DNA of 64,000 nucleotides, from NCBI GenBank assembly GCA_022496805.1, contig CM040088.1, positions 23,281,001 to 23,345,000 on the forward strand. The letters are read 5' to 3'. This document shows, piece by piece, positions 11,857 through 25,552 of this stretch (position 1 is its first letter; every line of letters starts with the position of its first letter). This DNA comes from Pohlia nutans. Taxonomy: Eukaryota; Streptophyta; Bryopsida; Bryales; Mniaceae. Below the pieces are notes generated by a model. The model saw only the letters and a program-made list of their open reading frames with translations. It was not told where the DNA came from and searched no databases. Both the position numbers and the translations under genes were made by a program.

Positions 11857-13838
11857 TCATTGCTTAATGCTCATTCTAGGTGTCCAGATGCCTTGGCGAT
11901 ACTTCTCAGTGTATCGCAAAATCATCTTCCTCTGCAAAGAGCCCACAAATCATACTTGTGTCAGCCCAAGAATTTTTGCCTTCCAATTCGTAAGACAACT
12001 TGCCCCATTTCTTCAGTCCACTTGTTGCGGGAATCGTCAACACAAACCGCTAACTCTATACTAAAATCTCGCTAACCTGGGGTTTCTGCCAATGCAGGAT
12101 TTCGAAAACTAATGTGGCAGTCTCAATATTTGAGAGAAGGAGGATTAGACGATTAGACCCCGGAATGCGAGTCCTTCTAAATTGTCCTCACAACACACTA
12201 AAGACTCACTTTTAAAAGATATGCACCGAAGTCAAAGTGCATTGCCAAAATTTTGCAGTCTACGACTTTAACTATAATGATCTTTTAGCATACTAAAGGT
12301 ATGTTCTCACTTGGTATTGAGAGGGGTATTAGCGAGGGTCTTAGGAATGAATTAAAATACACTTTTGGACTAGATTCACTTTCCTAAGATCATTCCTAAC
12401 ACCAGGGGGGAACATAAACTTGAGAATCAAGAACTGAAAATTTGAGGGTAGGACAAACACGACATGATCTTCAAGATCCTATGGCTTGTTTTGCAAATTA
12501 GACATACCAAAAATAAATTTTGAAAGGATCATATTTCGGTTGTAAGTTGAAAATGCCATTTGCATTGGCATTATGTCCGGTCATGGCAATCAAGGACATG
12601 GTAATCAAAACTAATTTGTAAGTTAGAACTTTGCCAATGTCCTTTGATGGAATTTGCAAATTGGCAAAATTAGCAAAAATAGTAAGCAAAAGGGCAGATT
12701 AGTTTGCAAATTAATTTGCAAAATGGCATTTGCAAAGTAGTTTTAATTCCATGTCCTTGATTGCCAATACCTAGTCCATCACAGCAAGTCGGATGCCTCA
12801 CATACAATTGGTTGTACCCACTGCGACTCTACACATAGAAAACTTTGCTCAAAAGCACTCAGTATGTGGCGAAACCAAAGCACAAAAATAAATGATCCTG
12901 ACCTGCTTGCAAGGAATGCCCAACTTCTTCAATCTGCTACTCCTTGTTTGTAATAACGTGGGCACTCCGATGATCGCTTGGGCGACTTTGTCAGCATGTG
13001 CCTCGACTCCCTTGATTGATTTGACAAACTCCTGGACTCCAATCTCACCTGCAGTAGTACAACACAAATAAAACTATAAAACGGAAGACAAGGTTTCAAA
13101 ACGATAAAATCTGACCATCAAATGTGCACGTGCACTCACGATCCGAATAACCCCAACGAGAAATTTAATATCAAGGAAAAAAAATAAAAATAAATAGAAA
13201 CATCTAAAAGCAACTGCTCATCCAAGTTGTTTATCAAATGTACTACTGCATTGAATGCTGAATTATGAACTCTCTAATTGCACACACATCCCAAGAATCT
13301 CTCATATTGTATACACATATAATTGGATAACTTCTACATATCAAGTTGCCAGTGCATTTAAAAGCCAATTTAATTTCCCAAGGCAGTGTAATTAGAGAGG
13401 GCTGCGTGTATTGAATTCTAATATGTACGATGACTCCTTCCAGAAGCTCTCCTCTAACAGACTGATTAAACCCTAAACCCTGAGACAGATTGAATGACGA
13501 ATTAAGAAACCCTAACCCCTCGTATTTCTTACATCCGAAAAAACTACCCCTCAATTCTAACCTCCAACTCGATGCTTTACGAACCTGCGACCTAAAATCC
13601 AATGCACGGTTCGTGTAAACGAAACCCTAAAAGCTCCCAGATCCGAATTCCGATCTCTCACCACACCGTAGGGTTAGAAGGGGATCCGAAATCGAGATCC
13701 GCGAAGAAGGGGGAAAGTTGTACCCGAGGCTGAGGCGGCCGCAGAGGATGTAGAGGAGGCTGTAGCAGCCGAGGAGCTGTAGAAACGAGAGCAGAGCGAG
13801 GCGCCCAGTCTGCGCGAGGCCATGGTGGTCATGGCCAT
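11857..13838 (-). CDS. Mitochondrial small-subunit ribosomal protein mS41-like (IGR motif), three exons
   Basis: Exons 13724-13838, 12903-13048 and 11857-11931 join in phase to give 111 residues. All introns are GT-AG. The N-terminus (MASRRLGASLCSRFYSSS) is a typical basic, serine-rich mitochondrial presequence. The core contains IGVPTLLQTRSSRLKKLGIP followed by CKQRKMILRYTEKYRQG, which matches the IGR motif of the mS41/FYV4 family of mitoribosomal proteins. The ATGs at 13838, 13832 and 13823 are all possible starts; I give the first. The protein ends soon after the motif, as in short plant homologues. A TTAA-type MITE begins 199 bp upstream and may lie in the promoter. Family call is good; its ribosomal role is inferred. 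Confidence 0.75.
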
Positions 13839-14036
13839 GGCTGTTGTGGTCCGATGGAGGCCAATGCAGCGAGCAATGCGAAGGAGACGATGGCGATGGC
13901 GATGGCGACCACGACGACGAGGGAGAAGAGGGAGACGCAACAACACAACAACCGATGAGGCAAAAGGGACAGACTCTGAAGAATACAGAGTCATTTTCAG
14001 CGGTACTTTCCCAGCGGTCTTTTTCACTTTACACTA

Positions 14037-14687
14037 TTAACTCTTAAAGGCCCAAACGACCCCTGTGGGTTGACGGATGATTTCATCCATATATGTGGGG
14101 TTGATGGATGATTTCATCTATATTTGTGGGGTGGGGTGATGGATGATTGTTTTCATCCATATCTCCTTTCTCATGAACCTCTTCACCATGAAACATTTTT
14201 TAGAGATACTTCACCAAGTTGTTGTACTATCCAATGGTTGGATTTGGTGTTATTAGAATACATACTTCTCTAAAATTACAAACGTATAAGTATGTGAAAT
14301 TTTAACCAAGCCAAAATTGCATTGCCTTCAGTTCAAAAGTGGTCATGCAAAAATGAGGTCATAGATTTTAAGGAACACAAAAATTTCAAAAAAATCACCA
14401 TGTCAAGAGTATCTCATTTCAAATCTGTTTCAACATTTTTTAGTCAAAAATTATTAATATTTTTTTTCTAATCAAATTTAGAAGGAATTTTTATTTTTTA
14501 CTTTCAAATTTCATTATAAAATATTGGTGATAGCATTGGTGAATTTAACCATACGGTTGGAATCTAAAATTCAAAATCTACAACTTTCATTTGTACATCA
14601 ATTCCAATATATTCCTCCAAACAATACTTTATAATGGTTTTCTCAAATTGTCAATTCCAGGGACACCTTGTGACCTTTAGGGGTTGA
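14037..14687. repeat. TTAA-type MITE-like element with one decayed end
   Basis: It starts TTAACTCTTAAAGG and ends CCTTTAGGGGTTGA, so the right-hand TTAA has become TTGA. It is non-coding and lies just upstream of the mS41-like gene. Confidence 0.55.
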
Positions 14688-15580
14688 GCTGTAGACTTTC
14701 TACGCCTACTAAAGTTTCCCAAGCTTCTCTGCGATGCCCTTAGATACTCTTAGATGCTCTTTTCTTCAGATCTTAAGTAAGTTTTTCCTTGTTCGATTCT
14801 TACTTCCAAATGTCCTTGTTCAAAATGTCCTCTCTTACTAAAGTTCCAAGAAGAGTTATTGTACCTATAAAGTTTGATCCAAGCAGTAAGGGGTTTGGAA
14901 CCCCCTGCTATTATAAATGTTATGAATAGTCATAACTACGTAGTGACTACCCCCAAGTTAGGCAAAAAGATAATTATTTTACCTTATATCCAAGAGGTTT
15001 GTACTTAAAATCTCATAAATTCAGGAATTACAGTGCCTAGAATCTTAGAAATTATACCAAGACGTAAGATTCAAGATTTTCCCTAAACCGTTGTAAGTTG
15101 CAAGGAATTTTTTCTGTAGCAATGCCTAAAACTTTCAAAATCACTCATAAAAAATACCCACATTTTATTTTATTTTATTTTTTAAAATTCCTACGGATCT
15201 GCCTAAATTTTGAACACGTTAAAATAATTATTACTCACTTTTTTTGTCTATTCTGGAGGTAATGACGAGGATCCAATTACGCACCACCTTCCAATAGGTA
15301 TCAATCCATGTCACTATTCATCTAAAGTGGTGAGTTTATGACTTTGTATATTTAGGAAATTTACATAGCTCAGGGTGATGCCGTGTCAACTTTTCATTCA
15401 TTATCGAGAAGGCAGGGCTTCTTCAGAGTGTTGTTGGAGATACTCTTAGTTAGTTACTTTCGTGACATTGCACCTTTCACCTGCAATCAATCTATATCAT
15501 TCTAATGGCCTAGGTTGAGTTAGGATAAACAAGTTTCATCACTTTCAACCAAGGCACAAGCACATTGCTTTTCATCCCTT
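14688..15580. other. Intergenic stretch
   Basis: I see no gene, RNA or clear element boundary. Confidence 0.45.
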
Positions 15581-16382
15581 TTAACCCTTAAAGGGTCCCT
15601 AGCTTTTTTGGGCTTAAAATCATCATCGCTTTTGATGTGTTATAGGTCTAAATGTAAGTGAGGTATAGAAATCTCAACCGTACAATCTTGTAACATACAT
15701 GTTGTAGATCATGTGGATCAATTTTGGGGTCATTTGGCCATATAGATTGCAAAATCATAGTGTTTTAGTGCTAAAAAAGGATGCTGAAAGTTTCCTAGCA
15801 ACACAGTTAGAGGTGAAATTCGTTTTCAAAATTACTCAAATGAAAAAACTTTCAACTATAAAGTAGTTCAAAATCATCATATAAACACATTGGTACCAAA
15901 AAAGCCTCATGAAAAATTTAATGTGCCCTAAAATGGCCTTGCAATGTCAAAAAGTAGCCTGAAAAGTGACCCATTTGAACCAAAAAGCAAAAAGTGTTCA
16001 AACTAGACCTGTGCACTAAAATGACTCCCAGACATTCATAACAACATGGATTGACCTGAAAAAATAGACTTCAAGGGGAATTCAACCCAACAAGATTTAT
16101 TGAAAACGGACTTGGGATGAAGGAGATACAAGCCCCCAAAGTTGCTGCCATCAAAATTCACAGAACTGTCCAAAAAAAAGATACCTACTTTCAAATGATC
16201 ACCAAAACTTCAGTACATCTCGGATCGATCTGAAATTTTTACCACACATTCCATACATCATGCGGGGAGTTTTTGCAAAATTTCATTATTTTTGGACACG
16301 TTTTGCAAAAGTTACAGCTCTTCGAAGGTGAATGTCCCTCAAAAACGTCCAAAATATGGACGCCGGGACGCTTAGGGGTTAA
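15581..16382. repeat. TTAA-type MITE-like element, 802 bp
   Basis: It starts TTAACCCTTAAAGGGTCCC and ends GGACGCTTAGGGGTTAA. The interior has no gene. Confidence 0.6.
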
Positions 16383-17458
16383 ACAAGGTATATGTTCAAA
16401 AGTAATAATTTTGTTTAATCCTTCCAACCAAGGCATAGGTTCAAAAATTACAATCATGTCCATCTCTTTCCACCAAAGTATGGGTTCCAAAAGTCAAAAC
16501 CATGATTCATCCGTTGCTCTTGGAATAGGGGTCTAACAACAATCACTGAGTTTCATCGCTTGCTTTCTGGACATGGCTCTACTTATCATCACGATGTTTC
16601 TTCTTTTGCTCTCAGAACACAATTCAACATTCATCACCGTGTTTCATCCTTGCTCTTAGAATACATGTTCAACAGTTATAATGCATATTATTACTATAAA
16701 ATACTACCCTAGATATTTATTTATTACTTTAATATTTTTATTCCAGTATTCTTTGATGACAAGGCACTTTGCATATCTTCCTTGCTTTACATCTATGGCT
16801 CGTTTGTTTTATTTTTTCAAGTTCCTTCAACTAATTAATACAACTCACACATGTATGTCTTCCAATTAATTCAAACTAATATGCCCTACGAGCGTATATT
16901 TTTTGCAACCCTATAAAGTAAATCTCAACTACACTTTATTATACAATTACTATGGATCATGATAATTCTAAAGATTGTAGGCCACTTAACATAGCATTAT
17001 AGTGCAGTGTAATGGAACACCCTTTTGAAACTGGATCAAAAGAGAATCTTCACTTAGATCCACTTTTCTAAGTAATTAGGGAATGTCATTTGCATTCCAC
17101 ATATTTTGGGATTATCGTGTCTTTGTTACCTATACTTAGTTTCTAATTGTAATTGATTGTGGTCCCATTGCAAAAGGGTGTTGGCTCCTATAGTCCTATT
17201 GCTATGTTATGCTATGAAGCATATAATCTTTATTGTGTGAAGATATTTTCAATTTTTAAGATGATTTCATTCACAACATAATTGGACACCACTGATATCC
17301 TCCCACACAGTAATTGCACATAAATTCTTTGTTTTCTTCAGTGGTCTATTGACATACGTCTTGAGAAATTATTGTAAAATCTCTCTCTGCAAGGCACCCG
17401 TTGGCACGGACAGAAGCTTGAGCACTCGTGATGGAGTATTATACACACAACATTTTCT
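16383..17458. other. Intergenic stretch
   Basis: Loosely repeated phrases around AGGTTCAAAA and CATGATTCATCC occur at 16390-16670. There is no gene. Confidence 0.45.
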
Positions 17459-17700
17459 TTAACCCCTAAAGGACCAAGTAACTCAAATTGGACCTCATGT
17501 TTTTTTAGCAGTTTTGAGTAGGTCCTATGTGGACTTTTTTTTGTTCAAATTTATTTGTTGTTTGACCAACACATGCAATGTTCTTCACTAATCCCTGTGA
17601 TATAAAATTTGGTCTTATCTGAATTACATTTTTCACAATATGATAGATCGATCGAATTTGTCATTTTAGAACCATAAATACTTGGTCCTTTACGGGTTAA
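17459..17700. repeat. TTAA-type MITE, 240-bp family
   Basis: The ends are TTAACCCCTAAAGGACCAAG and CTTGGTCCTTTACGGGTTAA. The same 240-bp family recurs at 59908-60147 and 60500-60737, with a decayed copy at 22615-22842. Confidence 0.75.
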
Positions 17701-17844
17701 GTCCTTTACTGACATCAACAGTAGTAACCCTTTAGTGTCCACGAAGCCATGATATGGTCATTGCTTGATGTTTTTTCGTTGTAACTCTGCATCTATGTAC
17801 AATCAGATTTTGTTGTCTGAAGAACAGATGAAGGGGTCCATACG

Positions 17845-17964
17845 CACTAGTAGAAAAGGTGGCACTCCCCAGGGAGATGCCCAGGAAAAACCACTGTGCA
17901 TGCGTGGAATTGGGCACCCCATGCCTGGGCAACTCCCTCGGCAATGCCACCTTTTCTACTAGTG
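17845..17964. mobile_element. 120-bp miniature CACTA element
   Basis: The inverted repeats CACTAGTAGAAAAGGTGGCA and TGCCACCTTTTCTACTAGTG form the two ends. A 3-bp ACG target duplication flanks them (17842-17844 and 17965-17967). The CACTAGTAGAAAA tip is that of plant CACTA transposons. It has no coding capacity. Confidence 0.85.
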
Positions 17965-19666
17965 ACGCATTTTAAGAAAGAAAAAGAAAAAGAAAAAGAA
18001 AATTTTGAGTTGTGAAGCTCACCCAATACTTGTTTATACGGTTTGTCATACAAAAGATAAGTGTCTGGAAATGAAAAGATACTTACTGTAAAGGAAACAC
18101 CGGTGTTGTACCAAGAAAGATAGCAAATGTGACTGTATGTTGATGTATTTCAAATAGTGGATGTGTAGGGCAGATTTTTTTTGGCGTAGAAGGGTGAGTG
18201 TGAAGAAGTCTGATCATTCCCAATCTGAGCAGAACTCATCTTTTCTTGACTGAAACCGTATGTATACCTCCTGTCTGGACTTTTTAATTCTATGAAAATT
18301 TGAGGCATCATCAGAATGTGATATGAATTTTTTTTCAGGGATGCCATTGAAGCGTAGAGTCACGCCCAGGCTTTAAAAATAAAATAAAATAAAAATAAAA
18401 CTCTCGATTTGAAGTTGAGCAAAGAAGAGTTTTGTGTACACACTGAATGGCAGTGAAAGTATGACTGCAAATAGAGTTATCCGAAAACAGAAGAGGAGTT
18501 TGCTCTCTATAATTACAATTTTTTGACAGGCATTGTTTATGAATAGTCCCCATGATCAGGTCTCTTGGCTTGGGGAACTTGTATGAACTCTCTTCTAGCG
18601 TTGGGGAGGTATGGAGTTCCACACCCCATGGCGATGCAGGGCCTTGCTTTAAATTATTCTCCAACTCTCCACATACTAGTTTTGCAGTCTTTTTGAACTC
18701 AACTCAAAAGGTTTCTTTCCACTTTGAAACACTCTTTTCAATTAACGCTAATACAAAACATAATCTGGCAAATGAACAATCAGAACTACATGAGCTTCTA
18801 ATAGAATGCGTGGAAGTGAAGTATGCTTAATTTACTACGATTAGATTCCATTTTTAGCAATATGTTTGTCAGAAAATGCCAGCCATTTAAAACCAGCTCA
18901 TGAAAAATGTGGTTCTTGGAAAACAAACTTGGACACTAAGAGCCGGTTTATGTGATTGTCTGCCCAAATATTTTCTAAAAACGGCTCTATATCAGGTTAA
19001 AGGGTGGGGGAAGGGGCTTGCTAGTCTGCCACAACTGCAGTCAGCTTGTTTGTAAGAGCCCATGGAAACAGGCTCCAAAGGGTTAATGCCTCAATAGCCC
19101 GCTTGGAGCAAACTTTTGGATCATTGTTTCCACCACGGATTTTGAGGTCCGCGTCAGCCTAAATTCATCTTAAGATGAGATGTAGCACTTTTTGAGAAAA
19201 ATTAATTAATTAATGTATCGAAATTGATCATAACGTAGGGTATACTTGATGTCTGATAAATGCCAATCTCTTGAGTGGTCTGTTTAATAAGTTCAGCCTA
19301 TGCTTGCACTTGCAACTGCTATAGAATGTATAGTATCCAAAGGCCGAGGGCAATGTTATTTTGGCGTGAAAACACGACTGCTGACATAATCAGGACTAAC
19401 AAACATTTCTGTGCTTCCCACAAAAACACAGAGAATCCTCATCCGCCTACATTCAATTATTAAGGGTCAATAACAAGTCATGGACCCAAACCTAATCACC
19501 TGACTACATCAGGAGCTTCCAGACAAAGACATTGCTCTATCTGTAAGGACATCAGCTGCCAGATGATGGCCTTCCGCATGTTGACCCTTATGTACAAAAA
19601 TAAGGGATAGACTGTGGTTTGCATTGCAGGCTTACGGTGCTTCTGAAGTGAGAGCATAAATTTGAA
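17965..19666. other. Stretch downstream of MPPB
   Basis: A short AAAGAAAAAG microsatellite lies near 17972-18003. The open frames at 18335-18830 on both strands have no recognisable family. The part next to 19667 probably holds the MPPB 3' untranslated region. Confidence 0.4.
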
Positions 19667-22600
19667 TCAGTAACGAAGCCAGTACGTCCTGCGTCGGAAC
19701 CAAGTGTAGTCTCGCAAATCTTGGATGGGTCCCATAGCAGCAATAGCAACCTCCTGAAAAGTTCACCAAACGAAATCAGTCTTTGGGAGACCTTTTAAAT
19801 AACCAACATGAGGCATAATGAAGACATCATAAACACAAGCAGAATTTCACAACTGTATGAATTGAGTTAAAGCATCAAGTAAACTACTGGCAGTGGCAAC
19901 GAGTGAAAAAGATTTCACGTCGGAATACTCAACAATGAGCTGAATAAAAATAATGCTAGCTACCATTGCAAGAATCTTTAGCCTGAGTTACTGACCTTGT
20001 CATAAATGAAGCGACTGGCAACACGTTTCACAGTGTCCGCATCCACAGCATCAATACGAGCAAAAAGCTCAGCTAGAGGTAAACGTCTTCCGTATGTCAA
20101 CATCTGAAGAAACAAACGTAGAAGTTATAATCCCTGTCGAAATGACACAAAAATGAATTGAAACTATGAAGTCTCTTCAGCATCAAGCCAGTGATCTCAC
20201 GCATGATCACTTCGTTGTAGTAAGTTTTTTGGCATTCCCATGTAAACCAATTTTGCATGTTTCTGTTACAGGCGAATCAGAAACCAGACTGCAAGAGCCC
20301 TGTAACAAAAACCATATAAAATACACCCAAAATAATAGTTCTAAACACAAGAACAAAGATAAAGAATTGAAAGATGAATATAAATAGCGAACTTTCGAAA
20401 TTGCAGCCACAAAAACCATATCTCGGTGAATTTATGTTGTGCCTCACCTGACGGCCAATGTCTTCAGCGATTGAGCTTGTTCCATCCAGGTGCAACAGCA
20501 GTGAAGATTTCAACTGCAAGCAACAAACCAATCCTCACGTTTTCAAACACAGACTTAAATTCTGGAACATACATTTAGAAAAAAATTGCGACACAGGTAA
20601 AGACTTTTACAATATTTTTATCTCAAAAAATGTATGAATTGAATGGAAGGGAAAAACCAATGTACCTGATTACGTGCACGTGCCACATCATCTTGGTCAA
20701 CACGATAAATCAATCTCCCAATCTCGTGCATGATGACATATGCCAAATCGTCCAAGGTATCTGGCTGCAAGTTCATACCAGATGAAAATTAGGCATCGTT
20801 ACAGAGCTGGATCGTTAGCAAGAGATCGTTACAGAGCTGGATCAAATGAGTGAAATACATAATGCTCAGATATAACTGCGACAACAAATCGTAATCTTAG
20901 CCGACATCCAGTCTGTACGAACCTTAGCGGTTGCATAGACACCAAAGAGCCCAGCATCATTGTAATTTGTGTTAAAGGCCATCACGTCCTCTGCCAAGCC
21001 ATTCGCTCCAACTTTCTGGGCCAGCTCTGACCTGAAGAAGAGTCAATTAAATTTTGAGTCAAACAATAACTTAAAAAGAAAAATTCCTACCAGATCTCCA
21101 ATCTATAGGAGCATCATGAATCACAAACTCGTCCATTTAACTTACCACACTACCACATTGGTGAACTGTTAAGTCTATTGAAAAAAGATTAGTAAGTACC
21201 CCATGTGCTTGCCAGCGCCTGCATTTTTGTTCCAGCCTCCCAACATTGTCTGCATGACCATGAGGGCTATCGAGTCTGGATCTGTCCATGCTGCACCTTT
21301 CACTGCAACAGCAAAGTGAGCCAAGGGCATATCGTCATCTCGAATGCGGACCTGTCACACGCAAACAAGACTTTAAGTTCAACCGCTACTTAAATATATA
21401 AGAACAGCAAACAAAAAGGAAAATGTTCTCCACAGGAAAAAGACTTCCCAAGCATCAGCAGTAATCCTATTGGATGTACATGATAATAGTACTTCATGCT
21501 CCTCACCCAAAAGTATGCATCAAAGAAAAGAATGCAAAGACATTTGGAGTGTAAACAACACGTGCAACAAATGATGTCTGGCACTCACCTCTGACCCAGT
21601 AAATATAGCAGGATGTTGCTCAACTAGTTCCGCAGCAGACGTGGGGTCAGTTGAGAGCTTCTGGAACTTCTTCTCCACTTCCTTCACCAACTCGTCGTGA
21701 TTTACAGCTCCAGCACCCGCGATTACCTACAGACATTCATATGGGCGAACAGTTTATAAAACAAACAAATAAACCTTTCCTGACGAATAGCAAGTAATTC
21801 CAATACAAATGTGCAAGTGAGTCTCAAGCACTCAAATTCAAATCTTCATAAACTACCACCAGAAGATCATGGAAAACTTTAATGCACTGCAAGACCTTGC
21901 ATGGAATTGAAGATAGCAACAAACCCTACCATTCTTGGTCCTGTGTAGTGCTTGGTGATGTAATCCTTCAAGTTGGCCCTGCTGATGTTGCGAATGTTAT
22001 CCGCGGAACCCAAAATTGTACGACCCAAAGGTGTGTACTGAAATGCGGTCGCATGCAAGTGATCAAATATCACTTCCGAAACAACCCCTTCAATCTGCCA
22101 TCGACAACCCTGAACTCATAAGATACTTCCAGGCAATGCGATTCCTCAAATTCCTTAACTACAAGGACAGCAACAACACTCATCACACGAAAAGGGGACA
22201 ATGACAAACGAAGCCTTCGTTACAAGGCTAGGAAAATCAAACATCAGTCCAGAGTAATAAAATGCTAAGGCAAGATAAATCATCAATTTAAAATCATAGC
22301 CGACTCTTTGCTTAGTTTCAGAAGGCAGGCTACCTATAATATGGATCTTCCCGGAGTAAAGATGAAGTAACCTCCAAAAAAAAATTAAAAATTAAAAAGA
22401 AAAGTGCCGATCCATTCTCCGAATCTAGAACCAATGACCTTAGAATAACTAGGATTCATTCGTATCGTAAAGACAGAGGTTCACAATCCCTGTTCTTCCG
22501 GTTCACAATTCTGCAGACAACTATGTCCCTCATATCTCATTTTCACCCAAATTCTGTCAAGGTGTCACTGCCAGTTCGGCATTCCCTATCTTCATGCAAT

Positions 22601-23969
22601 ACGCAGACTCCGAATTTGCTCCTGAAGGATCGGGAGGCCCAAATTCGGCTTCATGGTTATTTGGCACTTCTAAGTGGGTCATATAGGGACATTCTTTTGT
22701 TCAATCTTTTAAAAAGCACATGCAATTTTCTTCACTTATTCTGGTGGTAAAAAATATGGCTCGTCTGAATTATATTTTTCGCAGCATGATCAATCAAATT
22801 GGCCATTTTAAAACCATGAAATCTCGGACCTATAGGGGTTAAATCGAGAGACCATAACTACACTGAAATCGCCATATACTGTGGCCTACGGTATTTACGA
22901 GAGGCTTTACTAATAATTATTATTATTGTGGTAAAATTCATCCAAATCTGATGAAAATTTGTTGAAACAAATGATAAGTTGTGCAAATGGATGGATGTAC
23001 CCACACCATTCAAGCACCCACAGTATATGGTGATTTCAGTGACAAGCTGCGGGTTGTTGGTTATGTAGTCTGTCATGGAAGGTGCCTAACAGAACACCGA
23101 AGTTTTCTAATGCGATCGCATTGACGTGGCCAAAGACAAAAAAGAGAAGAAACCAGAGTGGTTGATTGCAACGAAGACTCCGACCTAGAAACTGATCGAA
23201 AATTTCAGGGACCTCACAGTGACAAGGAAAATTCTGCATCATATGCTTTCTCATTGTATGCACACATAAACAGCAGGCAAGTATTTCACTGACAGAAAGC
23301 CTCCCATATATCAAAAGCCCCGCCCAACACTCTGCCACAAGTGAGAAGGAATTCATTTTTATAGATGCTATCTAATACTAAAAAACTGTAATTGTTCATA
23401 CACACAAACGAAATCCAAAGTACCTCTTGCATCTCCCGCAAAATGACATCACGCTCACGCTCGATCCGCTGCTCATCGAAGGTGGAATTCTGCAAAATGT
23501 CCGCCAAAATATCCACGGCGTTGTTGACATTCTTTTTCATGACTTTGGCGTAATAGGTCGTCTGCTCACGCGACGTGTACGCATTCAAGTGGCCTCCCAT
23601 GTTCTCGATCTCCTCCTCCAGCTGCCGGAGGCTCCGATTCTCGGTGCCTTTGAAGAACATGTGCTCCAGGAAGTGCGCGGTGCCGTTGGTCTCGGCGGAC
23701 TCGAAGCGGCTGCCCGCGTCGATCCACACGCCCACGGTGGCCGTCTCGGCCCCGGCGTTGCTCTCCGTGGCGACGCGCAACCCGTTGGGAAGCGTGGTGA
23801 CCTTGGTCTCGGGCGCCGCGAGCACCAGGGTGTGGTCCACGTCCTTGGGCACGGGTGAGTTGAAGCGCTGGAACCGCTCGTCCGGGAGCGCCAGCGCGTG
23901 GCTGTGCCGAGCCTGCAGCAACGAGCGCCGGGCTCGCCGCGCCACCGTCGTCATCACACGGCTCGCCAT
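19667..23969 (-). CDS. MPPB: Mitochondrial processing peptidase beta subunit, nine exons
   Basis: Exons are 23424-23969, 21930-22094, 21589-21726, 21200-21351, 20923-21031, 20666-20764, 20448-20513, 19996-20103 and 19667-19753. All are bounded by GT-AG and join in phase to give 489 residues, close to other plant MPPB proteins. The presequence ([16 protein letters not shown]) is arginine-rich. The M16 zinc motif HFLEH lies at about residue 100 and the distal ligand in [20 protein letters not shown] follows. Later blocks include [38 protein letters not shown] and the C-terminal FRRRTYW. With the alpha subunit the enzyme removes presequences in the matrix, and in plants both are part of the cytochrome bc1 complex. 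I chose the ATG at 23969 because the presequence begins there. No damage is visible. Confidence 0.95.
22615..22842. repeat. Decayed 240-bp-family MITE in MPPB intron 1
   Basis: The right end reads GGACCTATAGGGGTTAA. The left end (CTCCTGAAGGATC) has lost its TTAA. The interior matches the 17459-17700 family. Confidence 0.5.
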
Positions 23970-24886
23970 AGCTGAAGATCTCCCCAAACCCTCGCACACA
24001 ACAACAATGAGCCCTTTCGTGTCGAGAGTAATCTCATTTCCAGTGGAGCGCCGAACCCTAAATCCAGACCTTGCGAACCTTCATCGAGAGAGACGAACTC
24101 CAGTCGCACGGAATGAACTCCGTGTGAATGGGACCCCACGTTTCCGGTTCTTGTGCGGGTATTGAATTTTTGGTATACGGATATTGGATTTCTTTTTTTA
24201 AAGTACCGTAGTATCATGGCAACTTCAACACTTTCATGTCGAATAATTAATTAATTTCTAAAAATATTTTCTTAATTTCTTAATTTTAGAGAATATCCAT
24301 TCATATTCTTATTTTTCCTATAAAAAAAATATTTTAGAATTTTGTAATTTTCAAAAAATTCAACAATTTTGAAAATGATTCATTACTATCGAAGTTTAAT
24401 CGAAGATGAGCTTAATTTTTTTATCCCCTAATCATTTATAAATTTTTAATCCCCTAAACCATTTATTCCAATGATAATTGGTTTTTCTTGAGCCTTGGCA
24501 TCCATGGAGTCTTTTGTTGGTTGGATGGTTGTCCTATGAGTATTCATTTCATATTCCATTTTGTCTTAGCCTTTCACGTTCTTTGGATGGTTGTCCTGGA
24601 ATATTCCATTTTGTTCTCCAAAACCATTCCAATTCGTTTCTGTCAAAGTCATCTTCTATGCGGTAATCTAACCTTTCACATTTGTTCATGTCCTTTCACT
24701 TTTATAACTTTTTATGTCCTTTCAATTTTATGGTTTTTTTATGTTCTTCATGTCGTCATTTATCATGAGGAGAGAAGCACAACACTAACGGATATTGCAT
24801 GTGTTGATTAAAAAATAAATTAAATTGGAAAAAAGAAAGTCCCCATATGATGATCTACTCCAAACTGCCAAAAATCCATGAGGCTC
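23970..24886. other. MPPB upstream region and intergenic stretch
   Basis: The first 200 bp are GC-rich and likely hold the MPPB leader and promoter. Beyond 24200 the sequence is AT-rich and I see nothing recognisable. Confidence 0.4.
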
Positions 24887-24899
24887 CACTACTAGAAAA
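24887..24899 (+). repeat. Solo CACTA-type terminus
   Basis: CACTACTAGAAAA is the canonical tip of plant CACTA transposons. I find no matching TTTTCTAGTAGTG partner in the window, so this may be a truncated end, or an end of an element interrupted by the insertion that starts at 25006. Confidence 0.4.
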
Positions 24900-25005
24900 T
24901 TCTATGACCGTATCAACGAAAAAACATTGATCGCGGTAGTTGATTAGGACGCGTTGTCTCGAACATTCTCCAACCAAAATATGTTGTTCCGGAACTGTTG
25001 ATTTG

Positions 25006-25033
25006 AACACCCATTTCGTTAAAAGTGCACATG
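25006..25033. repeat. Left terminal inverted repeat
   Basis: AACACCCATTTCGTTAAAAG followed by TGCACATG. The adjoining 25034-25320 matches, inverted, the subterminal part of the 2.6-2.9 kb fragment. Confidence 0.65.
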
Positions 25034-25552
25034 CCCCTCTAAAATTGCACATTGTGAATTTTTGATAGGACACTGGATGAGTGAAAATAGCATAAAAAGG
25101 CTATGAAAATATATGCCAAAAAATAATGTAATTCTTGAATTAAGCCATTGGCAAATTTTGTGTTAAAAGAGTACATTGGGGTTCATTATATAAAAATTGT
25201 CCTCCACGCAATTATTTAAGTTTTTTAAAAAAAAAATTTGGAGTTTCTAAAGTTTAGGTTTATGTTTTTGGAGTGTTTTAAATTTTACATGTTTTTATGT
25301 GGATTTTGCAATAAGTTAATTGCAAAGACGGCACTAAATCCAACCAATCTATACTACTTATTCTACAACAACTCCTTAAAAAATCCGATAAATGGTTAGG
25401 CGTATGCCTAACCCCTCAACATGTTTGCTAAAATACACTGAAAATAGCTTGCTAAAATACACTGAGAAATGCACACCATGTATTAAACTAAAGCAAAAGA
25501 TTGTTTTTCCACCATACAACGTATACCATAAAACATTGCAATTCTATTTTCC

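Noticed and set aside
13243..13602. 119-codon minus-strand frame
   Set aside because: It lies inside the first intron of the mS41-like gene and has no family features.
13822..14047. Plus-strand arginine-rich frames near the mS41-like first exon
   Set aside because: They are translations of a GC-rich repeat opposite the presequence exon and leader.
23427..24165. Long plus-strand frames opposite MPPB exon 1
   Set aside because: They are GC-rich shadow frames of the clearly coding minus strand, with no family features.
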